Source: Pelagophyceae sp. CCMP2097
Lineage: Eukaryota; Sar; Pelagophyceae
Assembly (NCBI GenBank): GCA_026770575.1
Contig: MU657182.1
Location: 397,808-461,807, forward strand
Reading direction: 5' to 3'
DNA: 64,000 bases
Below the pieces are notes generated by a model, which was given only the letters and a program-made list of their open reading frames with translations, had not been told where the DNA came from and did not search any database. The position numbers and the translations under genes were made by a program. Position 1 is the first letter of the stretch; each line of letters opens with the position of its first letter. Shown piece after piece: positions 39,890 through 50,753 of this stretch.

Positions 39890-40400
39890 TTGATGAAGTG
39901 GTCAACAACATGTCGCACGGCCCCTTACCTCCTGCGGAAACATTATCCTTCATGGTCACTTCGACAAGGCCGTGTGTTGAAAACAAAGCTCAGGCTCAAA
40001 TGTTACGAGGCTCTTGGTGCTCATCATAACCACCACCTCAGCCAATCCACTAATGGTATTACCCGCGCTACTTCATGCCGCCACACGCCGTGCTGTCAAG
40101 AAAAAATCCCCGAATCCGTATATCACGTTTTGGGGTCATGCCGTGCCTATGAGCAACTTCGTCATGAGTGTTTTTCCAAAATAGGAGCACGTATCTCATC
40201 CTTCCCATCCCTTTCGGATGCGGCTAAGGTTGATTTTATCCTAGGGGATGACTCTCCCCCTTGTGTTGATGCCATTATATATCGCTTCCTTTTCAATATT
40301 TTTCATGCACGTGCTAAGTTGGTTGAGCCGACTCCGCCAGGGATAAGTCCTTCGGGGCCCGCCGCCCTGTGATTCCTAAATTATTATTATTATTATTATA
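39890..40400 (+). mobile_element. LINE 3' end, second copy with (TTA)n tail
   Basis: This copy keeps the LINE C-terminal finger CCQEKIPESVYHVLGSC, then ECFSKI, AKVDFILGDD and YRFLFNIFHARAKLVE, with a TGA at about 40370. It ends in a (TTA/ATT)n tract at 40379-40399, as expected of LINE 3' tails. It is homologous to the relic at 4235-4590, and the two differ by many substitutions and indels. The part before 39990 is less clear. No reverse transcriptase or endonuclease domain is present, so the copy is 5' truncated and dead. Confidence 0.65.
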
Positions 40401-40572
40401 GTCGCGACGCGTCCTTTCGCCAAAAGAGCTGCACGGATAATTCACGAACTAAAACTTTGACCTTTAGAAAATTAAATTCGAATTCACAGCTGGCATTCAG
40501 ACCTCGATCGCGAGGCCGCGCTGCGCCGCGCTCGTCCTCCGCGAGGGTTGGCGCGAAGAGCCCGCCAGGACC

Positions 40573-41829
40573 ATGGACGACCCGCCGCCGGCCGCTGTCC
40601 CAAAGCCGTGCTTCGTCTGCGCCGCGCCGAACGGCAAGGACTGCACCAAGTGCAAATCGAGGCAGTACTGCGGCAAGGCGTGCCAGCTCGTAGACTGGAA
40701 AGGAGGGCACAAGGAGCAGTGCAAGCAGCTCGCCGCCAAGTTCCGAGACCGCCTTCTCGACACGCTGATGCCGGAGAATCTGAAGATCAAGGAGGCGCTG
40801 GCCATTGTCGACGACGTCGCGCCGGCAGCTGGTTCTTCGGCGGCGCCGCGGTTATCGGCTGTTGAGACGACGGCGCTGGTCATGGTCCACGCGGCGAACG
40901 TCGACACGCCGGACTGGCGCAGCACCTGCGGCATCTGCCTCGACCGGCTTCCAGACTTGAGCACCGAGGTCGCGTTCCTTCATTGCTGCTGCAAGCAAAT
41001 TTGCAGAGAGTGCGCCGAAAAGTGCGTTGAGTACGACCGTCGATGCCCGCTCTGTTTAACGCCAGGCCCCAAGTCGTTTGCCGAGATGCTGCACCAGCTG
41101 AAGAAGCACGTGGACAAGGGGCGTGCCGAGGCGCAGATAGAGCTCGGAGATTTGTACCAGGAGGGTAGCACGGGGCTCAAGAAGAGCTTGAAGCGGGCGG
41201 CCCAGATGTTTGAGCTCGCTGCGGTGCAAGGAAATGCAGAAGCACAGACAAAATTAGGATATTGTTATTGGGTTGGGTGCGGCGTCAAGATCAACTACAA
41301 GACTGCCGAGATGTGGTACCGGTGCGCGGCAGAGCAATGCTATCCTGACGCGCAATTCAATCTCGGCCAATCGTCCTACTACGGCGAGGGCGTGGCACAG
41401 TCGTACGCCGAAGCCGTGAAGTGGTGGCGCCTCGCCGCGGTGCAGGGCCACGGGCGCTCGCTCCAAGGCCTCGGCTTGTGTTACGAAAACGGCCGCGGCG
41501 TGCCGCGGGAAGGCGACGAGGCGCTGCGCTTCTACAAGCGCGCCGCGGCGAGGGGGTGCACCAGCGCGTCACTGGCCATCGAAAGAAGGCGGTCCGCGCG
41601 GCGCAATCCGGTTGACCGACGTGACCGTCGATGTCTTTCCAACGACCGCCAAGCTCCATGCACCGAACGAATTACGATAACACGACTGCTCCTCTTGCGC
41701 GTGTCCGGGCCCATTTGGGTAAGAGACCGTTTGCTCGCGGCGCGTGGACGCAGTGCCATCGCTCAGTTGCGTACGACGGCGAGCCACCTCTCGACGCTCA
41801 CGCGCACGCCGGGACCGACGATGTTATGA
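40573..41829 (+). CDS. MYND-RING-Sel1 repeat protein, intact copy
   Basis: Intronless 418-aa frame. A MYND finger (CFVCAAPNGKDCTKC, YCGKACQ, HKEQC; residues 13-55) is followed by a RING-like zinc region (CGICLDRLP ... CCCKQICRECAEKC ... RRCPLC; about 117-160). Then come five or so Sel1-like repeats (AEAQIELGDLYQEGSTG, AEAQTKLGYCYWVGCGV, PDAQFNLGQSSYYGEGV, GRSLQGLGLCYENGRGV). MYND and Sel1 modules bind proteins, and a RING often gives ubiquitin-ligase activity, so an adaptor or E3-like role is plausible. The last 75 residues have no counterpart in the other copies and may be read-through into former 3' UTR. Two decayed relatives lie at 16146-17183 and 59200-60130. Confidence 0.8.
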   Translation: MDDPPPAAVPKPCFVCAAPNGKDCTKCKSRQYCGKACQLVDWKGGHKEQCKQLAAKFRDRLLDTLMPENLKIKEALAIVDDVAPAAGSSAAPRLSAVETTALVMVHAANVDTPDWRSTCGICLDRLPDLSTEVAFLHCCCKQICRECAEKCVEYDRRCPLCLTPGPKSFAEMLHQLKKHVDKGRAEAQIELGDLYQEGSTGLKKSLKRAAQMFELAAVQGNAEAQTKLGYCYWVGCGVKINYKTAEMWYRCAAEQCYPDAQFNLGQSSYYGEGVAQSYAEAVKWWRLAAVQGHGRSLQGLGLCYENGRGVPREGDEALRFYKRAAARGCTSASLAIERRRSARRNPVDRRDRRCLSNDRQAPCTERITITRLLLLRVSGPIWVRDRLLAARGRSAIAQLRTTASHLSTLTRTPGPTML

Positions 41830-42132
41830 CGGGACCGACGATGCGATGGACACGGAGCGTCGTGCCGCCGTCGCACTCGAGGGCAGACGAGGACCAGAGG
41901 CCTTTCGCCGTGGAACCTCGGCTTCACGATTGAGTGCGAGGGCGCCTCTGGGTGTTCTCCCGTGTCGATCGGGCTTCGCTCGGACATCGCTTAGATTCGG
42001 AGAAGCTCAGACGAGGATGGCTCCGGCTCTGCGCGGCGGCGCGGTCGGAGTGTCGGACGGGTCTTCTTGCGCCGTCTGCGGGCACTCCGCCGCCGAGACT
42101 TCCTTTCTGCTTGTTCACCCCTGGCGGGCTCG
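41830..42132. other. Intergenic, nothing recognised
   Basis: Short frames are open here but none resembles a protein. The stretch separates the MYND-RING-Sel1 gene from the 3' end of HIS6. Confidence 0.5.
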
Positions 42133-43368
42133 TCACTGGCGCGCGTCGTGCCAGGCGACGACGTCGGCGTACGGCACCGCGCCGCCGAAAATGTCGAGCG
42201 CAGAGCCGATGGTCAGGTCGACTTTGCCGCCCCCGAGCTTTTCGACGCGCGAGAGGTCCTCGAGCGACGCCGCGCCGCCGGCGTACGTCACGGGCAGCGG
42301 CGACGTCGCGCTAAAGGAAGCGGCGTCGACCGGGAGCGGAGTCGACCAAAGGCTCGAACCCCGCACGACAGCCCCGAGAGGAGCCCCGAACGGAGCCGGC
42401 CAGGCACTGGGGGAGAGGCGCGCACCCGAGGAGCACGACGAGTTCGTCGTCGATGCCGAGCCGCGTGCCTACCACGCGTCGCTGCGGCGGCGGCCGAGCA
42501 CCACGGCACGCGCCGCGCGCCTTGGCGGTCGTCTCCGCGGCCGTCTCGGCGACGCACCCTCGACGTCCACGCCGTGGACGAGGAACTCGGCGCACTTCTC
42601 GCCGAGGCGGTCGAGCCTGTACCCGGAGACGTTCGAAAGAGCGCGGCTCCGGGCGCTCCAAAGGGACGGGCGCACGTTTCTTTGCAGACTTCGAGCGAGG
42701 TGAAATTTTGCCAGCGGTCGGTGACGACGTAGTACTTGCCGTCCCGCTTGCGGCAGCTGAGGTCGAGGATGAGCTTGTCGCTCCCGACGGCGGCGACGAC
42801 GGCGTCGAGGCGCTGCTCCGACAGCTCGCCGTCCTGGAAGATCCACCTGCACCGGCGCGCGTCCGATGGACGCCTCCAACGAGACCCGGATACCACGTTC
42901 ACTGTCGCGACATGCGGTGCCGCATGGCCACGTCGAAGCACGGGCGAACGCACGACGTCACGATCACATGCGACGCGCCCGCGTCGAGCCAGGCGCGCGC
43001 GTTGTCGGCGGTGACGCCACCGCCGACGTGGAGCGCGCCCGGGTGCGCTGCGAGGGCCTCGCGCGCAGGGCCGTCGTTGCCGCCGCCGAGCATGATCACG
43101 TGGCCTAAAGGCGAAGCGTGCACCGGCGACCGCGGGATATTCCGAGGCCGCGGCGCCCCGCCAGTGCTCTGCAGACGGACTTTGTGCCTCGAGTCGGCAC
43201 CGATTGCGCACCTCCGATGAGGCCGTCTCGCTTGTAAAGAGAAGCGTAATGGGCCGCCGAGAGATCGGAGACAAAGTTCTCCGTCGGCGCCTCGGCGTCG
43301 TTCAGCGTCCCGCCCACGATCTGCTTCACCACGCCGCCGTGCAGGTCGATGCACGGGCGGAACTTCAT
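42133..43368 (-). CDS. HIS6: ProFAR isomerase, eukaryotic HIS6/HisA (histidine biosynthesis)
   Basis: The enzyme isomerises the aminoimidazole ribonucleotide intermediate in step four of histidine synthesis. The start [20 protein letters not shown] (ATG 43368) matches yeast HIS6, with the catalytic Asp in CIDLH. Further exons give [48 protein letters not shown] and [52 protein letters not shown] and [15 protein letters not shown] complete the protein. It is a TIM barrel of about 270 aa split by about five short introns, for example one ending CCTTTAG|G before HVIMLGGG. The eukaryotic type, with the CRK insert, is clear. HisF is excluded by the GSALDIFGG ending. The stop is at 42133. Confidence 0.9.
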
Positions 43369-43700
43369 CTCGATCGGCCGCAGAATGAATCGTCGCCTAA
43401 AATATGAGGCGGACTTGTTCGCGAGACGATGTCGTGCCGGTAGTGCGGGCGTCAAAGATGGCCATTTCGACGTGGGTCCGGCGGTTTGACGATGTGCCTC
43501 GCTTCTTGAATCGATATCGCGACGTCGATCGAGGCCCAGGCGTCGACCGTCGCGTGTCGTGGGGACTGAACCCCGGCGAGATGCCGTCTCAGGCCCCAGC
43601 GGCCAGACGACCGCGGGAGGCCGCCTCACCCTCGGGACGCGCCGCCCGGGCATGAGAGCGCTTCCTGCCGACCGTGCACCCCTCGTCAAAGCGCGATAGT
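43369..43700. other. Intergenic between HIS6 start and reductase stop
   Basis: 332 bp with no recognisable gene, mixed composition and no repeat noted. It should contain the HIS6 promoter and the 3' end of the reductase transcript. Confidence 0.5.
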
Positions 43701-44891
43701 TTAAAACTTGACGACGTGCTCGGTCAGGTAGCCGAGGTCGCGCAGCACGCCCGTGCACTCGGGGTCGGCCCTCGCGCCGCAGAGCGAGTCGTAGACTGAG
43801 GGAAGGCCACAGACGAAGGTGCGTGTCTGCGCCGACGGCGCAAAGGCGTGCTTGGAGATGGCCACTTTGCCGACCCATCCGCGCTCGGAAGCCTGGCTCT
43901 TCGACACGGGCAGGCCGTCCATGCCGTCGAGCTCGGGCGCCGCGGTGAGCGCGTCGACCGTCGTGGAAAACTGCTCCTTCTTTACTGCGAGCTTCATACC
44001 TACAGCAAGAGTCCACCGCAACTGTAGAGCCCCCCCGCATTGCTCACCGACTTTTACGTTGGAGTAGCGCGACCCGACGCAGTAGACGACCTTGAACCTG
44101 CACAAACGGGATGACGCCGCGAAGCAAGCAAGGCGAGACACTCTTACCTGTGCGCGTGCTGCACTGCCCATTTGTCGAGCTTGTCTCGCATGAGGATGTC
44201 TTCGACGGTCCGGTTGCCGTAGAGGAGGACGATGTCCGTGTTATCTCCAGGGGTGTTGAGCAACTTCTCCAGCGCCTGGACCATTGGCGCGATGCCCGCC
44301 CCGACGGCGATCAGATTGAGACGGTCGACGCCGATGAACGGGTACGGGATTCGCACGTTGGCGCTGACGTGCTTAAACTCGACGGATTCGCCGACGGAGC
44401 GACTGAAGACGTAGTTCGACACCGCGCCGGCGGGGCGGTACGACCGCGCAAAGGCGTACCTGCGCATCGCCGTCCAGACCGGAGGCTCCCGTTCGGGCGA
44501 CGCACGTATCAAAGTTGCCTTCGGGCTTGAAGCCCCATTCCGCATAGCGCTTCACCACCAGCCGGAACGTGCCGTCGTCGCCCTCGCCGACGGGCGTGTA
44601 CGGCCGGACCGCGTCGCCGCCGCCGTGCTCGCAGCCCGGCGCGCGGAGGAGGAGGCAGGCGCACGTCGGTAAGTGGAGAGGCGTGCGGCGCGGCGTGGCA
44701 AACGTGAACAGGGAAGTGTCTTTCGTGTGCGGTTCGACTCGCAAGAGCTCGCAGCCGACCCAATTCGTCGGCAGCGCGCACGACGAGGCGAATTCCTCCG
44801 AAGCTGACGTCTCGTCCTGGCCCGCCGCAGCAAGCGCAACGGCCGCGCCGGGCCCGACGCAGCGGCGCCACGACGACAGCGCCCTCAGCAT
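43701..44891 (-). CDS. NADH-cytochrome b5 reductase-like flavoprotein
   Basis: The family passes electrons from NADH through FAD to cytochrome b5. The start (ATG 44891) gives an Arg/Ala-rich leader ([20 protein letters not shown]) that could target mitochondria. The FAD motif RPYTPVG (about 44605) and the second flavin motif [14 protein letters not shown] (about 44395-44435) are present. The NADH loop [13 protein letters not shown] and the C-terminal [12 protein letters not shown] also match. Introns lie near 44465-44520 and 44000-44150. The protein ends HVVKF at 43701, against the usual C-terminal phenylalanine of the family. CGPP of the family reads CGLP here. The partner and location are inferred. 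Confidence 0.8.
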
Positions 44892-46105
44892 CCCTGCAGT
44901 CGGCCTGCGCCTCTCCGTTCTCGACGCGAGCTCCGAACGGGCCTTACCGGCACAGGGTCCCTTGGTCGCTAAATGGGTCGCGTCGTGATGCTCTTAAGAT
45001 TTCCGATTTAAGAAAGTCCGCAGCTGACCCCGAGTATTGGACCTGAACGTTGGTGCGGACGGCACCGACGCCGGGGCTGCCCGCGCTACGCCCGGACGGG
45101 CCCGAATGCGTGGCCTTTGACCCATTTCAGCTCTTTCGAGTGGCTTGCTCCTTGGGCGGTGTCCAAACTGTGTCAAAAAGCCAGAAATCGAGCCGCGTCG
45201 AGAATCAAAGAGGTCTTTGCTTATGGTTATGCCCCGGATGCGTCGGCTTGACGACCTCAGAGGAGCCATGAGCGGTCGGGCCGAGCGACCGTCGTCGGCG
45301 ATAAATGCAACCTAGTTGACGCGGTGAAAGACACGCTAGAGGGTTCGATCCGCTCCTCCTTTCGCGCGGGGGTGGGTTGCGCGCGAGCCTCAAATCTTCT
45401 TAGAGGGTTGCTTCGCCGGCACAGATTGCCCTTCTGCAGGGCGCTCCGGAGCAGATTGTATAGTTGTCTCATCGGCCGTCGCGCGGCCGTCCCAGTCTCA
45501 GTCCCAGACGCGAGGGCGGACGCGGGCGCAAACGATGGCGCTCCGCCGATGAGGGTCCAGTCGATGGCAGAGCGGCTGATGGCAGTGCGGGCCGCCTAAG
45601 GAACGAGACGGGTGAAAGACTGATGACTTTCTCGGATAATCCTTCCTCGTCTCAAGGAGCCTCGGAATTAGCATGGAGTTGTGTTTCACGGTGCTTGCGC
45701 ACTCAAGGAAAAAATCAGAAAGGTTTGTTCGTCATTGGCGGCGGCCACGCGGGCGCGAGGACGCGGGAGAGGCACCTCTGGAGTCGAGAGCGAGTTGGTC
45801 TTTTACTGGCGACTGCTTTTTTTGGCGACGTGGAAATGGGCGAGCGTGAGGAACTAGGGTACACGACCTTTCCAAAAGTTTGGCCCGATCGACGTTCGGG
45901 GACGTCCGTTCCACGGTTGACCACGGTTGATCACGGCGTCCAACTCCTCAAGCCTCGGGCCTCGCGTGCAGCTCCTTGTCTCCGGGTCCAGGAAAAGGTG
46001 GTGGGTGCCCACGATAGACGCAAGATGTTTGACGCAAGATGCTTTAGCTCATCCTCGTCGGGGTGCACGTCCGTCTGGCTCCCTCGCCCGCGGCCCCGGA
46101 GGCCT
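44892..46105. other. Intergenic, nothing recognised
   Basis: About 1.2 kb of lower-GC sequence without a recognisable gene. ORFs on both strands are short and unlike known proteins. It should hold the reductase promoter and the 3' end of U1-70K. Confidence 0.5.
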
Positions 46106-47552
46106 CTAGCGGCGGCGGTCGCGGTCGCGGCTGCGGTCGCGGCGGTCCTTGGAGCGCGAGCGGTCGCGGCGCGGCCGGTCCGCGGCGGATGCCCTCGAGG
46201 CGCGGTCCTTTTCCAGCCGGTCGCGCTCGCGCCCGGCCTCGCGGCGGTCCTTCTCCCGGCGGTCCTTGGAGCGCGACCGGGAGCGCGACCGCTTGCGGCC
46301 GGGGAAGCGGTCGTCGCTCCGGCGCGAATCCGCGACGGACTCGCGCGTGAACGTCGTCTCGGGCCGCCGTTGGAAAGTCGAAGTCATGGGCCGCGACTGC
46401 GGCGCCTGCGTCGGCGGCCCCCCGCTGCGCCTAGAGGGAGCGCAGGTTACACGCCCGGAATCGAAAGGGACACCCCCCGGCGTGGATCGATTCTCTGCTG
46501 CCGCTCCGTCTGCACTCGTTTTCCAGCCAGAGACGCCGCTCCGCGCGAGTTGCCGAGGCCGCCCCCGAGTCGACGCGGCTTCCAGTTGCGGACCGTGCGG
46601 CCGCGCTCGACGTCGACGAGGATGCGCCGGTCTTCGATGCGACGGCCTGATGCGAGCGTCACGGCGTTGAAGGACCGCTCAAAGGGCATCCTCCAGCAAG
46701 TCTTCCCCTGGAAAGCATTCGCGGGCGCGGGTATGCGCCGTCTGCGCGCTTGTAGGCTGCGCGCATGTCCGCCTCCTTTTCAAACTCGATGAACGCGTAC
46801 CCCCTCGGCTTCCCAACGTCCTTTGGCACCACGCCCACGGGCGCCTCGTCGACGACGCCGTCGTCCATGTCGTCGTCCGTCTTGACCTTGACCGGCGGCG
46901 CCTCTACGTGGACGACGCGGACCTTTTTGATGTCACCGTATTGCTCAAACTCGCGCCGTAATTTCTTCTCGGTCGTATCGTAGGAAAGGCGCGCGACGAA
47001 GAGCGTCTTGAACGCGTCGCCCGTCGTTAGATCCTTGACCTCGTCGCGCGGAATAGCCGGGTCCCAGCCCTTGATGGCCGCCTCGAGCTCCACGGCATGC
47101 ACTACGCAACAGGTCAGACGCGCAAGGTGGCTGACTCGACGCACGCTTGGCCTTTTCCTTCATCTTGATGGCCTTTCGCTGCTGCGGAGTCTCCTGAAGG
47201 ATGCGCGCGGGGGGCTCGCCGGTTTCGAAGAGCGACGTCCAGGACGAGATGCCCGTGTACCTGCCTCGGTATTATGCCTCCCGCGGCGGCGAGAATGCGA
47301 CGCACGTCCCGCATTTCTTCTTGGTGATCTTGTCCTTGAAGGGCAGCGGCGGGCCGGGCTGGAACATGGCCTTCATCTGCGGCGGCCTGCGGCGAAGCGT
47401 GAGGCCGCGGCGCGCGAGGCCTTTGCCGCATAGATAGCAGATGGCATTTCAACGACCGTCGCTGTTTCCCGGAAGAGCGACCCGGACGCGGGTTAATGCA
47501 GGTGCGTGATCGGGGGCCCGCCACCAAAGGCCATTTGGCCCTTGGGCGTCAT
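46106..47552 (-). CDS. SNRNP70: U1 snRNP 70 kDa protein (U1-70K)
   Basis: U1-70K binds stem-loop I of U1 snRNA and helps define 5' splice sites. Exons give an N-terminal Sm-contacting part ([19 protein letters not shown] at about 47360) and a helix ([17 protein letters not shown]). The long helix into [10 protein letters not shown] leads to the RRM, with RNP2 [22 protein letters not shown] and RNP1 RGYAFIEFE. The hallmark [20 protein letters not shown] with LGGGLG is in the next exon. The last exon (46106-46387) is an RS/RD-rich tail ([16 protein letters not shown]). An acidic insert of about 27 residues sits inside the RRM before RNP1. The start at 47552 is the most likely but not certain. 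Confidence 0.92.
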
Positions 47553-47800
47553 CTTGCGGCCCGCCTATGAACAACACTGTTAGACAAACGTCGGCAACGG
47601 AGCGGCCTCTCGCGTCGATTTCACGGCGGGCGAGCGGCGGCCCGCGCGGGGCCCGGGCAGGACGGAAGGACGCCGCGCCGCGCCATCTCGCAGCCGTCCC
47701 TCGCGAGCGAGTTGCGCGGGGGCTGTTTACTTCCGTTCGGGGAGATTTGATTGAGACGTTCGGAAGAAGCTTTACCGTTTGTACGGATCTTCAAGGCGCC

Positions 47801-48537
47801 ATGCGCGTCGCGGCCCTCGTCGCGCTCGGCGCGCACCTCCTCGGCGACGTCTGCGGCTTCGCGCCGCGGCCAACCTCCGCGCGGCAAACGGCGCGCCGGG
47901 TGCGGCGTTCAAAGGGGACCTTGCGGCAAGATTCCCTATTCGAGATTCGCACTAGGCCGAGCCCTCGGGCGCGCCCGGCGACCTGCACGACTTCCTCCGG
48001 CAGTCGTACCCGCAGATGGCGGCTTTGCTGAAGCTCGACGAGACGCTGTGAGTTTTAAAGCGGCATACCGACCGGCCGACCTTTCGAGGCCGCAGACGGA
48101 CCCCATGCGGACCCCATACGTCTAGGTGGTCGCAGCTGTCGAGCGCGGACGGCCTCACCGTCTTCGCGGCCAACGCCGCCGCGTTCGACAAGCTCGGCGA
48201 TAAGCGGTCGAAACAGTTGGACGACCCGCGGAACGACGAGGTCGCCTCCAAGGTCGCCAAATACCACGTCGTCGGCGACCGCGTCTCCATGGACGCTTTG
48301 CGGAACTCGGGCGGCGTCATGACGCTCGGCGGCGAACTCGCCTGCGGCGAGTCGACTTCCGGTGGGTTTATGGGCATCGGCGGTAAACCCAACGGCGGCG
48401 TCAACGTCGGCTCAGAGGGAAAAGTCATCCAGTCCTTCGAGATCGGCAACAACGTCGTCCACGAGGTGGACGCCCTCGTCAGCCCGCTCGTGCTCTGGCG
48501 CTTCGCCGACGCCCTGAGACTGCCCGGGTCCGCCTGA
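47801..48537 (+). CDS. FAS1 (fasciclin) domain protein, probably plastid-targeted
   Basis: ATG 47801 starts a signal peptide-like segment (MRVAALVALGAHLLGDV) followed by CGFAPRP and an Arg/Thr-rich stretch. This resembles the bipartite plastid leader of stramenopiles, with Phe at the cleavage motif. Introns end at CACTAG|G (about 47955) and CTAG|G (about 48124). The last exon is a FAS1 fold: LTVFAANAAAFDKLGD, a conserved YHVVGDRVSMDAL (H-box) and the closing VVHEVDALVSPLV. FAS1 domains mediate adhesion or ligand contact and are also found in plastid and lumen proteins of algae. It is a single domain of roughly 190 aa. The plastid location is inferred from the leader. Confidence 0.78.
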
Positions 48538-48687
48538 GTACTCTATTTAATGTAAACCGTCAATGTGAAATACGACAGCCCCGAAGCGACCCCCGATATC
48601 ATGTCCCGATATGAAAACGTAAAGACTTTAAACCGCGACGGGCGCGTCCGACGGACTCGGCCGGCGGCTTTCCGCGACGTGGCGGCG

Positions 48688-50626
48688 TCACTTGGTCGGG
48701 TTGTGGTGTCGCCGCGTGGGGCCGTCGACGTTCTTCGTGATCTGGAGGATGAGCGGGTGCTGGTGGATGGGCTTTGGGAAGAAGCGCTCGATGACGTTGT
48801 TCAAGACGCCGTGGTCGAACGGGTTGCGGACCTCGCCGGACTCGCCGTCGCGGAAGTACTCGTAGCGGCCCATGTTGATGTGTTCGTTGGTGCTCAGGTT
48901 CTGCACGACGAGCTGCGTGTGGTACGCGACCATGGCGCACCCGAAGAGGATGAAGGGCCCGAACCACAACTGCGCCGCCAGGAGCGTCTTGTCGATGTGT
49001 CCGACGCGCCGGTGGTACATGACGGCTAAAACCTGCCACTGCACTGCAGAGGCGGTGAACGCGGCGCAGTAGAGGTAGAAGAAGCGGTAGTTGTACATTC
49101 CAACCGTGTTGCCCACGTAAGGGCAAAAGTGGTCAAAGAGCAAGACACACTTGCGCCGCACCTTGCAGTGCTTGCTCCTCAACGGCTTTTGGATGTGGCA
49201 CGAGTGGCACAACTGCGTCACCCTCGGCGGCGCGGGGCAGCCCGGGGCCGGCGCGAGCTCGGTGCCGGAGACGAGGCGGTCAAAGTACGAATCGTACGCG
49301 CGCCGCAGCGCGCCGTGCATAGACGTGCCGTCGACGACGCCGGGGTCGCCGCGCCAGCAGGCCAAAAACGCGACCCAGACCAAGATCTGCGTGTTGAGGT
49401 TCATGGCGTGGACGAGCGGAGGCACGTTGTCCTTGACGACGACGGCTCTCGCCAGGCCGGAAACGAGGGGCTGCTCGCCGACGATGGCGTCCAGCTCCTC
49501 TCTGTACGTGGCCAGGAAATAGACGAAATACGTCGCGTGCGCTAAAAGTTTGTTGAAGACCATGATAAACCATGGCCATTTCATCGCCTCCGGATTCGAA
49601 CCCCCGCTGACCCAGTGCACGCAAGACCCGAGCGTCAAGTGCTCAGTCACAAACGTCCACACGCCCTGCTCGCACAGAGGCTGCTGGTCCTTCAAGAACC
49701 GCGCCACGCGGCCGTGACCCTTGTCCGAAGCGAGCTGCTCTGCGGTCTTGTCGCCGCGGTCCGTGGCCCCAAGCCGCAGCTTCAGCTCCGCGCGGCCGCG
49801 CACGGCGTCCGTAAGCAGATACTCGCAGACGCCGAGGTTGCCGCGCATGGCCGCTAAATGAAGAGGCGTCTGGCCGTAGGCGTCTCGGTCGTCGAGAGGG
49901 AGGCCGAGGTGGTGCAGCAGACCCACGATTTCTAAATTGCCCTTGTAAGAAGCCCAGTGCAGGGCAGAGTCGTCGTTGCGGTCGAAGATCTTGACGTTGG
50001 CGCCGATCTTGACCAAGTACGCCACTGCGTCTGGCTGCCCCCACTGCGACGCGATGAGGAGCGGCGTGCAGCCCTGAAAGTCTCGAGCGTCCACTTCGAC
50101 CCCCTCCTCCACGAGGAGCCGCATGCACGCCAGCCGGCCCTCGGTGCACGCCTAGACTTTTAGTATGGCCCCGTCGCGCTCAAAACAGGCTTACCCAGTG
50201 GAGCGGCTGCATCCCGACAGCGTCGTCCGACGGCCCCGCCTTTGGCGCGCCCTTTTTCAAGAGGTACTGCAGCAACAAGGCGTCGCCTCTTTTGGCGGCC
50301 CAGTGCGCGAGCGAGTGGCCGCTGGCGTCGCGCGCGGCGCAGCACTTTGCGTCGCCTGAAGCCTCGAGCGCGGCCACCACGCGCTCCACCTACACGTCGC
50401 GAGCCTCGCGCGCAGGCGCGGGCGTAGTGAAACGCACTGCGAACTTGGTGGCGACGCCCTTGACGTACGCGAAGAGCGTCTCCGTGGAGATGACCTCTTC
50501 GCCCTCGGCCGGCTCGACTGGCATGCCGTTTGGCGAGACCGGCGCCGCCGCAGCCTGCACCACCGTGCCGACGACCTTGTGCACCGACCGACCAGACTCT
50601 GGCCGGACAGACTCCGTCGCGCCCAT
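48688..50626 (-). CDS. AKR1/DHHC17-type palmitoyltransferase with ankyrin repeats
   Basis: The family S-acylates proteins at Golgi or plasma membranes. The start MGATESVRPE (ATG 50626) is a possible myristoylation site. Introns of GTGCGT...GTGTAG (about 50391-50436) and GTAAGC...TCTAG (about 50151-50180) join an ankyrin array: SGHSLAHWAAKRGDALLLQY, GCTPLLIASQWGQPDAV, DDSALHWASYKGNLEIV and GQTPLHLAAMRGNLGV. Four to six transmembrane spans surround the cysteine-rich DHHC domain (CHSCHIQKPLRSKHC, then FDHFCPYVGNTVG). The catalytic tetrad reads DHFC rather than DHHC. Yeast Akr1 and Akr2 use DHYC and are active, so DHFC may be tolerated. A 127-bp intergenic region separates it from BET1. Confidence 0.88.
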
Positions 50627-50753
50627 CGGATCACACGGGCGCGCGCCGCCTGCAGATGCTCGCACGAGTAGGCGAACCGGTCGACGCGACCTTGATTGGG
50701 CAGATTCTCGCGTATTTGCACACATTCGGTTCAGCGACTTTCCCGCCGGCGCC
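50627..50753. promoter_or_regulatory. Short divergent promoter region, AKR1-like/BET1
   Basis: 127 bp between the two divergent start codons. Both genes act in membrane traffic or membrane anchoring, so shared expression would make sense, but that is inference. Confidence 0.35.

Noticed and set aside
42133..43368. HisF (cyclase subunit) as an alternative to HIS6
   Set aside because: The CIDLH start, the CRK insert and the GSALDIFGG end match eukaryotic HIS6/HisA rather than HisF.
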